From contig NC_082696.1 in NCBI RefSeq assembly GCF_949987515.2, positions 56,202,947 through 56,266,946 of the forward strand: DNA of 64,000 bases. Direction: 5' to 3'. How positions within the stretch are numbered: position 1 is the first letter of the stretch; every line of letters begins with the position of its first letter. The position numbers and the translations under genes were made by a program. The DNA comes from Delphinus delphis. Taxonomy: Eukaryota; Chordata; Mammalia; Artiodactyla; Delphinidae. Shown piece by piece: positions 1-12,755 of the stretch. A model generated the notes under the pieces. The model had not been told where the DNA came from and ran no database searches. It worked only from the letters and a program-made list of their open reading frames with translations.

Positions 1-1320
1 CAAGCATGATAACACTAATAGATTTTACAGCTATTATAATGCAATTGACAATATAAAATGTAAATTATGGTCTGAACTGGTAAAGAGGGGAATCAATTTG
101 TGCTTAATCTATTTAAAATTCTTTCTAAAAGTCCCTAAGAATGAAAGACACCTTCCCCCTGTTGCTCATTTAATATTGGCATTTCTATGTGGCAGACGGT
201 GTCCTTATCCCTGTGCTTCAGCTAAAAAGATTTTTATTAAGACTAAACAAGTGTGAACAGTGCTAATTTCTTGCAGCAGGCCAATATGAATAACCTTTGG
301 AATGAGTGTAAATGCCCTGCCTCACCATATGGTTGAGGTTCACATCCTGCCAATAGAATGGACTGAAAAGTAGCCAACATGCTTGAATCCTGCCCTGAGT
401 ACCATGTTTCATCATTAGCCACCCAATCAAAGAACAGCTACAGAGGAAGGGAGATCATAATGGATGAGAAACATAATCTGATGAACTGTTTGGTGGGCTA
501 AGCTCTGAAGAAGGGCCAGCTGGGGGTGGATTCTGAAATAGGCAACAGTCACCTTTCAGTACCCCTCATCATCCTTACAATGCTCTTGCCACTTCTTTTC
601 CTAATACCCACCTACCCTCCCCCTTTTAATAACCCAGAGTCCAGTGATGACTGATATTAATCACTGCTCTGGGCGTACATACCACCATAGACTGCCTCCC
701 CAAGTCTGTGTTCCAAGCTCTCAAGGTGTGTCTCGAACTTAAAAACTGTATGCGCTTCCTTTAAAGAACATATATTTTCACAGACTCCTAGTCTTAACTT
801 ATTTTACAAGGTAACTTAAACATACACAAACATAAACTAGATAGAATCTTAGTATACTTTTGGTCCATAGGGAGTTAAAAATTTTTACAAAAAAATTTTT
901 AAAACCTCTACAATTAGTAAATTTGAATTAATCACAGTTTGCTGCTGTGCTATGATAAATTGCTTGATATTTGAATATGGTATAGTTTCTTCTAGGTTGA
1001 CTACACTACTACACCTTGGGTGAGGATCTAATAAGATCTCACCACTCTGTCTTCCTGGAACCATTGTAAAACTTACTTATAGAGCCTTGGCTTGACATCA
1101 CTTGGTTTGAAAATGTGTGAATGAGATACTATATGCTTAACATCTGGTCATCTCAGTGGTTAACCAGGTAAGACAGATGATTATTTTTATAGATCATCAA
1201 AATAAATATTAAAAAATTAAATATTCTCATGAGAAACTCAAGGAGTATTTTAAGAACCACCACTCTAAAATTTCACCTCTTCTTTCCTCTACCAAAGTAT
1301 AATTACCATATAAGTAAGAT
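1..1320. other. AT-rich non-coding DNA, no gene seen
   Basis: No reading frame with coding character, no RNA gene and no confidently recognisable repeat. A short AT-rich inverted repeat lies near 875-905 (runs of A and T either side of a short spacer); this is expected by chance in DNA of this composition. Confidence 0.6.
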
Positions 1321-1321
1321 T

Positions 1322-1495
1322 TAGTGAAATCTTTCCATGTGCCAGACTCTTTATATGTCTTATCTCTGGCAATCCTCCCAACAGTCCTACAAGGTAGCTA
1401 CTGTAATCATTCACATTAAAGATTTAAAAACTAAGATTATACAATTAGGATGCAAATCAAGTCTTAGTGGACTCCAGAGGCTTTTCCCTTAATTA
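1322..1495 (-). repeat. MIR SINE fragment
   Basis: The order 'atgtgccagactct', 'atctctggcaatcctcccaa', 'acaaggtagctactgt', then a degenerate 'taaaaactaagattat' region matches the reverse complement of the mammalian MIR core. It is heavily diverged and has no visible target-site duplication, as expected for an ancient SINE. Confidence 0.65.
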
Positions 1496-2463
1496 CTACA
1501 ATATGCCATCTACCAACTTGTTCTCAGCTAGTTGTCCAGTGGAAACGTTCCGAGCAGTCAACTCTCCTTAAAGAGCTGACTACCTCTTCTGAGAATATTT
1601 GCGTTTCCCTACTTCTTATCACACCCAAAATTAATAAAAATAAAAGTAAAAATAACAAAAGATTGGTGGGGAGAGAAACAAATCATTCTGAAACGGCAGA
1701 ATATTTCAAATGGAAGATGGATGAAGATAATATAGATAGCGACTTATTCTCTAATACTTCAATCTGACTGCAGTAGGGGACACATAATAGCTCAATCCAC
1801 TGCAGTTACGTTCTAAATTAATCTTTAGGTATTCCTGGGGTTAGTTGTATATTTGCGGAATGAAAGAAAAAGATGGCAAAACCTTCTTAATTGTTTTCAA
1901 TGTCTTAAAACAAAGAAAATTGAAATATTTCATTTTATGACATGCTTGTATCTCTTTTGTCCTTCCACAAAATTTCCCAGATCAGGCTGATCAAATATAG
2001 TACCTTCATAACTCCTTTCTATGTGTTTCAATCTGCATCTAAAAGTATCTACCCTTTATAGGCTCCTCTAAGATTCAACTACTCTTCTACTCTTAATCTG
2101 CACAGATTCTAAAATTTTGGTCAATTTGTATAAGTATTAATGAGTTTCATTCTCATATGTCTTCCTCTTACATTCCACTCATCCATAGAAACATTGCCTT
2201 TTTTAGATTTAAATTCCAAGGCTGTATAAATTTTGTCAGTAAAACATTTCATATCTACCAAATAGTGCCATACATCAATAGAAGATTACTGAATACTTTA
2301 TGCAACTCTTTCCTTCCTTTTGCTTATAGAAAGACAGAAGAACTGTAGCATGCCCTGAACTCTTCAAAAAGTGCAACACAAAATCTAACAGAAACAAGGC
2401 AAAACAAACCAAAAACAGAAACAAAAGTTCTCATCAAAGACAAAGACACTAAAGTGATACAAT
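1496..2463. other. non-coding DNA, no gene seen
   Basis: AT-rich unique sequence. The 63-codon frame at 2157-2348 has no recognisable motif and no splice or initiation context, and is treated as chance. Confidence 0.55.
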
Positions 2464-2473
2464 AGCTATTTAC

Positions 2474-2643
2474 GGGCTTCCCTGATGGCGCAGTGGTTAG
2501 GAATCTGCCTGCCAATGCAGGGGACACGGGTTCGTGCCCCGGTCTGGGAAGATCCCACATGCCGCGGAGCGACTGGGCCGTGAGCCATGGCGGCTGAGCA
2601 CAATGAGAGGCTCGCGTACGGCAAAAAAAAAAAAAAAAAAAAA
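2474..2643 (+). mobile_element. CHR-type tRNA-derived SINE, internally shortened
   Basis: A tRNA-like head (gggcttccctgatggcgcag) contains a box-A-like 'tggcgcagtgg' and a box-B-like 'ggttcgtgcccc', the internal RNA polymerase III promoter. The body runs through 'gatcccacatgccgcgga' and ends in a long A tail. A 9-bp target-site duplication, agctattta, flanks it at 2464-2472 and 2643-2651. Compared with the copies at 5.1, 10.4 and 15.0 kb, about 40 bases are missing after 'cggctgagc', so it jumps from the body almost directly to 'aatgagagg'. It was mobilised in trans by L1; it encodes no protein. Confidence 0.92.
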
Positions 2644-2651
2644 GCTATTTA

Positions 2652-5093
2652 TAATTTATAAATTTCTTAAATGTAATACAACTTTAAAACTGACTAAAGT
2701 TTAGAGTCTACAACTTTTTTTGTCTTAGCCAAAATAATTCCTTTTAACTACATTCTCTCTAACACATTTCACAAGCAATTTTAACATATCATTTTGATGG
2801 ACTCAAACAAATACAATATTTGTGATGTTAAAAAAAAAACAAATTCAGTTATGTGTTTGCCCACCAAGTTGACTTTTTTAAATTCACTAGACACAAGAGG
2901 ATGATAAAATTCTAGTCAGTGAAGGAAAGCATCAGCTCTCTAGGGTACAATACACCTTCCCTAAATGCGTGTCAGCTTCTAACACATATTAGCCTTTAGA
3001 TGTGTTATCAGTCAACAGAGTCAGGCAAAGCAGATAAGAATGTCTTTCAAGAATTCTTTTTCTAAGGCCTTATGGTAACTCTATAATTGATCAACACAAG
3101 TGTTACATCTTCTGGTTATCTAGGAAGCACAAATGATCCATGTAATGAAGCACTGAAGCGTTTGCTCGCATAGGGCTATGGGAAGAAGAAAAATCTGTCA
3201 GCTGCAAGAGTAGGAAAGAAATCACTGTTATCAAGAGTTACATTGTAGCTCTCCCCAAAATTTATAATTGTAGATATTGTGATACACGGTATTATGTGAG
3301 CTTTCTTTTAAATGGTATCTATCATACATAATCAAATAATTGTATTACCTATAAAAGTTATCTAATATGCAACTTGCACAATGCAATTTGTGGAGTGAAA
3401 GCACAAAATGAAGAAAACATGCCACTCTTCTATCCTGCTCCTGTGGAATCTGAATTTATTTCACTGACTTAGATTAACAGTGATACATGTAAAAGCTTAG
3501 CAGGAATATGAAATAGAGGGTAAGGGTCTTGGAATATGATTATCATAGAAATAAGATTTTTAAAGCCACAAGGCCTTCATAGTATATTATTAGAAAAATC
3601 CACAGCAAAATGCAAAGCACAATACTCAAGTCTGAAGTTCTCATAATAAGTCAAATATTTTAATTGACCAGATAAATCTTTAGGATATTTATTATATTAA
3701 AAATAAATAAGACTGACACTACGTAAGAAATATGTGTTAAAGGTTTTTCCCATATTCTGGCCATTGTGGCCCTCCTCAAACAACCATCCCATTTAATACT
3801 CTGCATGGCTTAATAAACAAAGCCCTTGCATTTTGAAAGCTTCATTTCCAAATGATTAGAACATTTCCTTTCCAATTTTAAATAAATTTTAAAGGTCTTA
3901 ATCTCAAGATTTTTTTAATTATGTATTCAATCAATTAGATTATTTTAAATGAACAGTCCAGTAGTAACATTGGATTCAATCCCAAATAATCACAGCTCTT
4001 TTGGGGGTCGCATTGGTCCAGCAAAGAGAGTTTTGCTTCTTTTTCATACCCCCTCACTCCAACCCACTCTGCAACTACCTTCTGTGCAAACACCCCATCC
4101 AGGATTCACTAGGAGGACTATGTCGGGGAGAGGAGGCATTAAAAGAACTAGGCTATTAGCCATGCAGCTGATAAGTTAAAAAGAACTGGGCAGCAAGGTT
4201 TGTTTGGTTGTTTTGTTTTGTTTTGTTTCAGCTATCTAACAGTAGGAGTATGCATGGCCCAATATTCCTACAAAATTTTATACGAGTTTAATTTGTGATA
4301 TGTAAAACAAGACAACATGAGAAAAGCAACATCTGCTCCTCCTTTTGTGTGCTTCCCATTTAGTGATCTATCACCACATCTATTCCTCAAAGTTATGAAT
4401 ATAAGTGCTTTACTTTATGACAGAGCAGACAAATAAAATGTGTTACGAACCTAAGGGCATCCAGTAGGTTGGAAAGATGGGCAAAAAAGAAGATCCATAA
4501 CTAGTAACAGAACCAATTGATTTAGTTGTTATTTGGTTCTGAAACAAATATACAAGCTGTCTCAAAGGCGTGAAGTAGAGTCTATCAGAGCTAGTCATTG
4601 AAAATTTTTAGTTCAGTTCTAATTCCTGCTTTGTTTGCTGAAAGAAAATTGTTTTCTAATAAATAGTGCCAGACCAACTAAAGCACTGTAGCAGACCAAC
4701 GATTAGCACTGTAATTTAAGTCCAACTAAATGTTTTCCCTAACTGCTATCTATGTTGTTCAATAACAAAGAAGCATTCTAATTGTTTACCAAATCCATGT
4801 CGTGTGTAGGGAAATAGGAAGACAGAGAAAAACTGGGGTGCCACTTGTGCTAGAAGCCTTAAAATTCCTAAAATTCTAAAAGAAGCAGTGAGCGAATGAA
4901 ACCTCCAAGCCGAAATAAATTATTTAATCCACCTTTCTGATGTAATATATCAGATTCTGAATTAAACACATGGAGTTTTTTTTTAATTACTGTTAATTTT
5001 GTCTGCCTGAAACTAAAAAAAACCCACTTTTTTACTGTAGGGCTGAAGTCTCAGAAATAAAAGAAAAAAATGTATTGTAAAAAATCATGCGGA
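2652..5093. other. non-coding DNA; (TTTTG)n run
   Basis: AT-rich unique sequence with no supportable gene. A short (TTTTG)n microsatellite lies at about 4211-4229 and an A9 run at about 2831. The 76-codon frame at 3949-4179 shows no motif and is probably chance. Confidence 0.55.
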
Positions 5094-5286
5094 GGGCTTC
5101 CCTGGTGGCGCAGTGGTTGAGAGTCCGACTGCCAATGCAGGGTACACGGGTTCGTGCCCCGGTCTGGTAAGATCCCACATGCCGCGGAGCGGCTGGGCCC
5201 GTGAGCCATGGCCGCTGAGCCTGCGCGTCTGGAGCCTGTGCTCCGCAACAGGAGAGGCCACAGCAGTGAGAGGCCCGCGTACCGGG

Positions 5287-5317
<31 letters not shown>
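5094..5317 (+). mobile_element. CHR-type tRNA-derived SINE, full length
   Basis: The full unit is present: tRNA-like head with A and B boxes, the 'ccgcggagcggctgggcccg' body, the 'ctgcgcgtctggagcctgtg' segment missing from the 2.5-kb copy, and the 'agaggcccgcgtaccg' end followed by 31 A residues (5287-5317). The flanks (catgcgga before, cacgcaga after the tail) are only an approximate target-site duplication. Reading frames across it that end in poly-Lys or start in poly-Phe are artefacts of the tail. Confidence 0.93.
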
Positions 5318-5318
<1 letters not shown>

Positions 5319-6529
5319 ACGCAGAAATGAGAGAACGTCCTTAAAATGGGCTGAATAAACACAAGATATGATCAATTAGAGACAGTTTCAATTTTAGTTA
5401 TTAAACCTCTTTTTCTTCCCTCCTCACATCTATTCTGAACTTTCTATTAAACTAAAAAATTAAAAATGAATACGATTTGTTGCTTTCCAATTCTGAATAT
5501 GTAACATTTCTCATCCTGAAATGAATATCATTCTTTAAAATTAGCAATCAAAGAACTTTGAAAGCGGACAGTGCAACAAACTGCATAATGATTTTAGATC
5601 ACTAGAAGGAACAGCTGCCAATCAGCTAATTGCAATTCTGTATTGTGCCGGCTCAAAAAGAACCTAAAATGGAAATTGTTTCTTATTCATACACTTAAAA
5701 TAAATTTTGGTCTGCACAAACTTCATGAATTTTGAATAGTCTTTAGGCTGTACATTTTCTCTGTCAAGCCACGGGAGGCTTTCCTGATTTTAAAAGAAAA
5801 AAACAAAACAAAACAAAAAAACAGTACCTTTATATTTCTGTAAACATGTTATGGATGCAGTCATTTTAAATGCATGTATTCAGTATGAAAAATCTATGAT
5901 GTGTCTCTTAGGACTCTATACTGAATATTAAAGTCAAAATAAATAACCCTGGATATTTTGAAAAATAGCAGAACAAAAGGTAATCTTCAGTATCACTGTT
6001 TCTAAACAGTATTATCTCTCTATAGTGAAAACAAATTTAAACAAAAAATAAGGCACAAAGGAAAGAATGTCTTTGAAAGGGCAATCTTTTGGTGCTGAAA
6101 TTCCCCAAAAGGAAAGCTATTCCTAAAGAAGAGCCTTAACAAAAAATCCAGATACCATCAATCACAAACATACCATTAAAAAAAAAAAAAAAAAGATAAT
6201 TGATGAAGACACATTGCTCTATGGCAAACAAATGCTGTGACTAAACCTAGGAAAAATAACAATAAATATGCTTAACACTATAAACCCAGCATCTAAGTAT
6301 CTTGAGAGAAAAGCTGTATTTCAAATGTGGTATGACAACAGGAAAACATTCTTTATTGAAGAAAAAATTTGTATAGACACCATAACTTATATGGAACATA
6401 TAGCTCACCTTATATGCTTAAAATATTGGTCTCTTTTCTACTCATATAAATACATAATAAACTAAACTTGTATTATTAATGAAAGAGAAGCATACTAAGT
6501 GGAAAGAATTTCTCTCAAATTAATACAAA
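5318..6529. other. non-coding DNA; A-rich tracts
   Basis: No gene seen. There is an A-rich (AAAAC)n tract at about 5797-5822 and a pure A16 run at about 6179-6194 with no recognisable retroposon upstream. The stretch 5560-5760 is less AT-biased and holds several homeodomain-like TAATTG/CAATTA cores (see findings). Confidence 0.5.
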
Positions 6530-6830
6530 CCTAAATAAAACAAATGAACAAATATAACGAAACCAGAAAAAGACTCACAGATACAGATAACAAACTAGTG
6601 GTTACCAGAGAGGACAGGGATTGGGTGAGGGCCAAAACAGGTGAAGGGGATTAAGAGGTAAAAACTACTAGGTACAAAATAAAGAGGTTACAAGGATGTT
6701 TTGTGCAGCACAGGGAATATAGCCAATGTTTATAATAACTTCATATGGAGTATAATCTATAAAAATATAGAATCACTATGTTGTACACCTGAAACTAAAC
6801 TAGACTTCAATTAAAAAAGAAAAAGATCCT
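6530..6830 (+). mobile_element. 5'-truncated L1, 3' UTR fragment
   Basis: Contains landmark L1 3'-UTR strings: 'agactcacagatacag', 'aacaaactagtggttaccag', 'gggattaagaggta', 'gaatatagccaatgtttata' and 'cactatgttgtacacctgaa', then an A-rich end near 6815-6830. It matches the 3' end of the older L1 fragment at 31.1-31.95 kb and differs from the 3' UTR of the full-length element at 20-27 kb, so it belongs to an older L1 lineage. No ORF2 coding sequence remains. Confidence 0.9.
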
Positions 6831-7359
6831 GCAGATATGCTTATGCTTGAGTTACATTAGCAAGCTTAGAGGTTTAATGATCTTTAAACTACCCAGTTAA
6901 CGAATTAGGAAACTAAATATTTTAAAGAAATATATCACACTTCTCAAATAATAACTGCAAGATTGAAACCTCAATGCCAAATTTAATTTAAAAAAGAGAT
7001 AGATCCTGAACAAAAATAAAAGCATCTCAGTTTCATTTAACAACTCTTTATAATGTTTAAAGTCATTTTTATGATTGGTGTTCAGCTGTAAGATATGTTT
7101 AACACTCTGTATCTAAGTTGTTGTATGGCAGTGATTTAGCTGAAAACATCTAAAGGTCTATTTTAACAGGATTGTGTAAAAGTTACAGACACCAAATCGC
7201 TATGAAATTATCAGTAAAATCATGTGACACTAGGCAAACACTGAGCAAGCACATTAAATTATTAACTTAACAGTGTTTTCTAAATAATGATGATTAGTGC
7301 TACGCATAAAATGAGATATTAAGTAATCTACCAAAGTGTTCTACATAAGGATACTAAAT

Positions 7360-7485
7360 ATTAAAGTCCAAAGAAGGTAAGGGAGTTGCCCGAAGTCACA
7401 CAGCAATGCAGTTACCCAGAAGAGGCTAGATTTGAACTCTGGTTTTCTGATGTCAAGTCCAGGCCTCTTTGCAATGCACCTGCAA
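7360..7485 (-). repeat. MIR SINE fragment
   Basis: 'aaggtaagggagttgcccga', 'agtcacacagcaatgcag' and 'atttgaactctggttttctg' in order reproduce the reverse complement of the MIR 5' half and tRNA-derived region. Confidence 0.75.
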
Positions 7486-10410
7486 ACACAGCATGCTGGT
7501 TGTACATTAATAGAAGAAAGTGAAAATATGGGACTGACACAGCCATAGCTATCGCTTTGCATAATGATATAAAAAGAATACATCAAAAGGTAGCATTTGT
7601 ATCTGAGTTACTGTAGTCAAATTAATAATTTCTTCCCAAAAGTATACTTGTGCTTATAACATCATGCTTGTGCTGTAGATCATGCAGGCCACTAAATGTG
7701 TTCACACGTGTAAAACATCTGATAGACAAAACATGCTGAATATTGGCGATTGTCCTATAAAAAAAAGTTAGCTACGAATTTGTTAGGTTGCTTTCTTCCT
7801 ATTTTCCTTGCACAGTCTAGTGTCAATGTGCAGGAGTGTAGTGAATAGGGAATCTCCTGTTTCTCAGAAATCTGTGACTAAGCTCACAGACTGAGGACAA
7901 AGACTCACTAAGTCTGAAGATAATGACCCTCCTGCAGGTCTTGAGCCCACCTTTTCCCCTACCCTTCCCCCGTCCCCAGGATCCATAAGAGCACTTAGGA
8001 AGAAAGAGGAGGTTTTCATAATCAGCATGAGAAAAAGGAGAATTCTCCTTCCAAAGCAAGTGCTTGTGAATGTGTGAGGGCTGTTTTAAAGAGAATGACA
8101 CCTAAAAATAGAAGCCTCGTCCAAGAAGAAAGACTGGCATTTTGCTCCTCACTTAGAGATCTGCTTGGACAACAAACTTCCTGATTGTCCCCATACATAA
8201 CTGAGCAAAGAAAAGAGACATGGAAAGAGATGGCAGAGCAAAGAGAGAGGGGCTACGGTAAAGCATCTCACACTCCACCCACTGCCCTGAAGGGATGTAG
8301 GAGTGTCCCTCAGGTCAGGAGAAAAGAGCCACATTGAAGTCATTTTGCTGGTACTCTATCCAAGAGAGCGATCCACTGGTAAGGACACCCTAAAAGCAAG
8401 CTGCTCAACTGTCTGAGGCAGGTCTAATGTGGGAGACTGGAAGAAGTCAAGCGTCCCTCGCCAAGGGCCTGTCCAGTGGGAAGGCCCCACGGAGCCTCTG
8501 AGGAACTTGGATGTGTATCAGCCACACAGAGGGCATGAGCATCCAGGTAGTGTTAGCCCTAGAATCACTGACCATCAACGGAAAGAACTAGGACAGCAGG
8601 GACAGAAGAGGAGAGTGTTCATCGTTTTGCCTCTCAATCCTCTACATCCTGGAGGAGCCAGGCCTTGAAGAGAGGAAGTGTCTAGAAGCAAACTATACCC
8701 TAAGAACCTATGCTACTCCAAGAGACCACGCACCCCTCCTCAAGGGTGCAGCGGGAAGATGGTACAGGATGAAGTGAGAGTGAGCATTACACTGGACTGA
8801 CTTTAAAGTATTAAAGTGACTGGAAAGTTATCGAATCTATTCAAGGTATTATTAAAGGACGGAAAGGGAACACTCAGTACTGAATGGTTAAAATGAGACC
8901 ATTTTCGGTTTTATATTCCACCGTCTACTGAAGTCAGGGAGCTAAATGAACCTGCCTTTACAAATGGGTAACCTCATTGTTTTTGTACTTATCAATCAAG
9001 TCAGTTCTTTATCGGTAATAACAGAAATTCTATTTGGACAGTCTATTAACCTAAATGGTCCTAGTGAATTTACCTCTTCTAGAAAGAAAAAAAAAAAAAG
9101 AAATGATGTCATCTATTGTAAATAATTTCCTTTGGGTTGAGTCTTGCATTAAGGAGTGTGAGGAAGATAGCTGTCCTGTCTTGCATGCCAGTAACAGTTT
9201 TCTCTTTTTTCATTTGCACATTGTTTCAATCTTATAAAAATGATAAATAGTATCCCATGTGTTAAAATAGTGTAGGACATTGATCAACAAATCTGAAATC
9301 ATAAGTTCCAGTAGTCTTGACTTAACCTTCTTATTTTCTCTGGTATGGGATTACAACCACAGAATATTCTAGTTGGTGGATGACCAAAGAACATATAGTA
9401 AACTTCTCACTCATGTAAGATCTTCCTTTCAACATTTCTGAAACAGGACTATCCAAACTTTATTTAAATATTTCCAATTATTGCGTTCCAATGGCAGCAC
9501 TGTAACTGGAGCAGTCCTCTGGATACTCACTCCTCACCCCATGGGTCTGCATTCACTGTTGTTCAACAGAACGAATGCAAATGATTTGTGCTGGGGGGAG
9601 AGGTAGAGAAGGAGCAAGTGAGGAAAGATGGGGTTATTATGATATGGCACCTTATAACATATGAAGGTTTCCTCTCTTAATGGAATTTGGAAGAGCATAT
9701 TACCTAATTCTGCGGCTTGCTGGATTATTATGGTTCTACCTGCAAAAGGTCTCTACCTTCTCCATTTCCTGTTACATTACATCAGGAACCAGTAAGGGCA
9801 GTTGTACAGAGGAATACATCCTAGTATCTGTTTTAAAAAGGAAAGGGGCTTCATACCTGTTTCCAAAGCAAACTAAAAACCACAGGAGATAGCCATCCAC
9901 CATTCAGAAGATTTTTGTCTAGAACATTTTCAACATTTTTTTTATTACTAAACTAAGATCTGCCTAAAATTTCCATTGTAGTTCACATAGATAGTAACTG
10001 AAATTTTTGGTCCAAGTAAAGCATACTATAAAAAGGTATGGAGTAAAAAGACTATAAAAAGTTATCTGGAATTAGAACTTAGAGTTGCATTTGATCTAGT
10101 CCTCCAATATAAACAGATATTTTAAAACTGAATGTCTTCATATAAAGTTAAGCTTTAGTAGAGGAATAGAAATTGAAACTGAACGAATGGAAGGAATCTC
10201 AGAAAAAAAATGAGAAAGGATTATGGGAGCAGCACTTACTGGGGGCCCATATATGAAATAATAATCTAGATTACTTTTCACTATAGGAGGCGCCATATGT
10301 ATATTCAGTATGTAAACTAATGTATAGCATGAGGTTTATACATTTATATCTTACTATGTTGCTGAACTTGAATGATACAAAAAGTTAGGAATAGAGTAGA
10401 TAACATTTTA
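7486..10410. other. non-coding DNA with a GC-richer unique block
   Basis: No supportable gene. About 7800-8800 is visibly richer in G and C than its surroundings and is not recognisable as a repeat; it contains several short open frames on both strands (for example 8429-8668 plus and 7823-8101 minus), none with domain-like composition. It could be a decayed repeat, a non-coding RNA exon or a regulatory region. A short A-rich run lies at 9085-9101. Confidence 0.45.
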
Positions 10411-10422
10411 AAAATGTTATCA

Positions 10423-10617
10423 GGGGCTTCCCTGGTGGCGCAGTGGTTGAGTCTGCCTGCCGATGCAGAGGACGCGGGTTCGTGCCCCGGTCCGGGAGGA
10501 TCCCACATGCCGCGGAGCGGCTAGGCCCGTGAGCCATGGCCGCTGAGCCTGCGCGTCCGGAGCCTGTGCTCCGCAACGGGAGAGGCCACAGCAGTGAGAG
10601 GCCCGCGTACCGCAAAA
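10423..10617 (+). mobile_element. CHR-type SINE with perfect 12-bp TSD
   Basis: A complete copy with retained CpGs (for example 'gcgcgtccggagcctgtgct') and a short A tail of about seven bases. The 12-bp target-site duplication aaaatgttatca is perfect at 10411-10422 and 10618-10629. Little divergence and an intact duplication mark a fairly recent insertion. Three bases are missing from the usual 'gttgagagtccgcc' junction (here 'gttgagtctgcc'). Confidence 0.95.
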
Positions 10618-10629
10618 AAAATGTTATCA

Positions 10630-12570
10630 TTCAGCGTAAAGATCTTTCACTAGCGGTGTCCTACCAGGAATTTTTCCCCTCTTTTTTCCCACTACACTGG
10701 GTAAGGGCAATATTAGGTAACGGGAGCTAGAGCTCTGATTTTGTCAACTAGTAAAAATATGGATGAAAGACTCTAGCTTGCCCTACCTGACATTTGAATC
10801 ATTGTACATTTTTACCAGGCTATACAGAGGCACTGAAAACCTTGTCTCTGATCCAAACCTTGAAAGCTTTTTATCTTTTATCAAATCTTTGATTATGTTA
10901 ATAAAACACAATCTATAATTGGCCTATGTTACTTTAGCATTTGGCAGTTTTACAGACTTGACTAAAAATATATGTTTAAAGCCCACTACTGTATAATTAA
11001 ATGAAAGTTTGGCTTTATTCAAAAATGCAAATGAATACTTGGCTTCTTCTCTTATACACTTTTCAATTATTTATATGTAGTCCCCATTCATAGTGTTTTC
11101 TCTGGTCCAGAAACAATTCAATTTTAACAAATTTCCAATCTGTTTAAAATTTTACAATAAAAGATGGCTTTAAATTATACAATAAAAGCATATTTCTGTT
11201 GCTGGAAAAGGGTGATATGCAACTTGCCAAATCAGAAATGAATGAATAGACATTTCATTTTCTTGCATCATCTGACACAACTAGTATTGTATGTATATTG
11301 GCAGGTGCTTAGATCAGATCTCAAAAGAAAGGAAATTATTTTTATGTTATTTGAAAGCAATAAATGAGCACCTTTAAATTTTATCCATCCTTTAAATTCT
11401 AATTGGTCAAGAAGTAAATGTTTCCAATTCCACAGTCAACAGCAAGTAGCCAAAAGAGAACATTTCTAGATTTCCACCGTCATCATCTGCAAGGGTTTTC
11501 TTCTAAACATCCTGAAAGCACATTCACTCTTTCAGAGTACACCAGAGCTTTTGCAGTTGCCTGAAATAGTTGATGCCTCCTTTGCTCTCCATAAAGGTTG
11601 ACATCATGAGTTATTTATCTTTTGGAAAATGGACAAATGAAAGATGATAAAATGTGTCATGACAAGTTGAGGCAATGAGGCAGATTTTATTTTTAAAATA
11701 CTAATATTTCAAAATAACCAACAAAGATGTTTCCACTAACTCTAAATGGTTTTATTTATACAGCAACTGACTACTAATTGTGAAGTAACTGGACGCTACA
11801 AGCTGCAGCACGCAAGGAACTCCCTATCGAGTTTTGGTCATTTTTAGCGCTGTTCAACTCATTGAAATGCTACTAACAATAATAGCATACTGATATTAAG
11901 CAAGTTATAAAAACACAGCACAAATTTCATACTAGTTGTTTTCCTTTTCATGCAAAATTAAATTAATAAAATAGAAGCATATTAAGGAATATTGTATTAA
12001 ATCTTATACATTTATAAAGTACAACTGTGCTTCTCTGAGGTAAACAGAATAAATTCAATAATGGTCAGTTTAATTTCAATGGATGAAGTCTGAAGAGTTT
12101 TCAAGGTGATGAAACCATGACCCAGAAAGACATAATTTGACAAATTAAGAACATTGGCAATGACAGAAGCAAATATTTTGGAAACAACTGAATAAGTGTG
12201 AACCATAACAGCCTAAAGTGTCAATGACAGCAACATTGACTAGAGGCCAAGATTTAAATAAAACCTGTCTTTGATTTATAGTTGTTCTTACTGTTCTTGT
12301 TTTTGAGCTCATTTGGGAAGATGATCTTACCTCATGCTTTTAGACATCGCTCCCTCTAGTGAAAACAGCACTCAACCTCCATAAGACTCTAATTAATCTA
12401 ATTTTATTCTCCAAATTGAGGATAATTTTCTTTCTGTGAAATGCTGCTAAATACTTGACCTGACTGCAATCTTAATATATCTGAATTTCTTTGATTTAAA
12501 TAACCCAAGTATCCTGCTTCATATTCCTCGGATAGAGAAGGGATATTTTTATTATCACAAAGGTTTCGGG
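10630..12570. other. AT-rich non-coding DNA, no gene seen
   Basis: Unique AT-rich sequence with no recognised repeat. The minus-strand frame 12012-12206 has no motif or composition bias and is treated as chance. Confidence 0.5.
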
Positions 12571-12574
12571 AGAG

Positions 12575-12755
12575 TTTCCTCGGTGGTGGTCTGAGTGGTC
12601 CCTGGGCCTCCTACCTCAGAATCATACAGGTAGCTCATCAAAAATGGAGAGCCCTGGATCCTACTGTAGACCTACTAGGTCAGACTCTCTAAATCTGGGG
12701 TCTGAGAATATGCTTTTATAATAAGTTCCCCAAGGAAAGCCAAGATCCATTGCTT
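12575..12755 (+). mobile_element. MER20-like hAT DNA transposon fossil
   Basis: 'gagtggtccctgggcctcct', 'agacctactaggtcaga', 'ctctctaaatctgggg', 'ctgagaatatgctttt' and 'aagttccccaagg' follow the order of the mammalian MER20 non-autonomous hAT element. Terminal repeats are decayed and no 8-bp duplication can be defended. It never encoded a protein. Confidence 0.6.

Noticed and set aside
875..905. AT-only inverted repeat
   Set aside because: Runs of A and T pair by chance in AT-rich DNA; no sequence-specific arms.
2474..2560. tRNA-gene-like A and B boxes
   Set aside because: They belong to the tRNA-derived head of a SINE with a target-site duplication and A tail; no cloverleaf-competent tRNA gene. 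The same applies to the other SINE copies.
5084..5330. Clean target-site duplication for the 5.1-kb SINE
   Set aside because: Flanks agree only approximately (catgcgga versus cacgcaga), so I report the SINE but not a defined duplication.
5051..5375. Overlapping minus- and plus-strand ORFs with poly-Phe or poly-Lys
   Set aside because: Translations of a SINE and its A31 tail.
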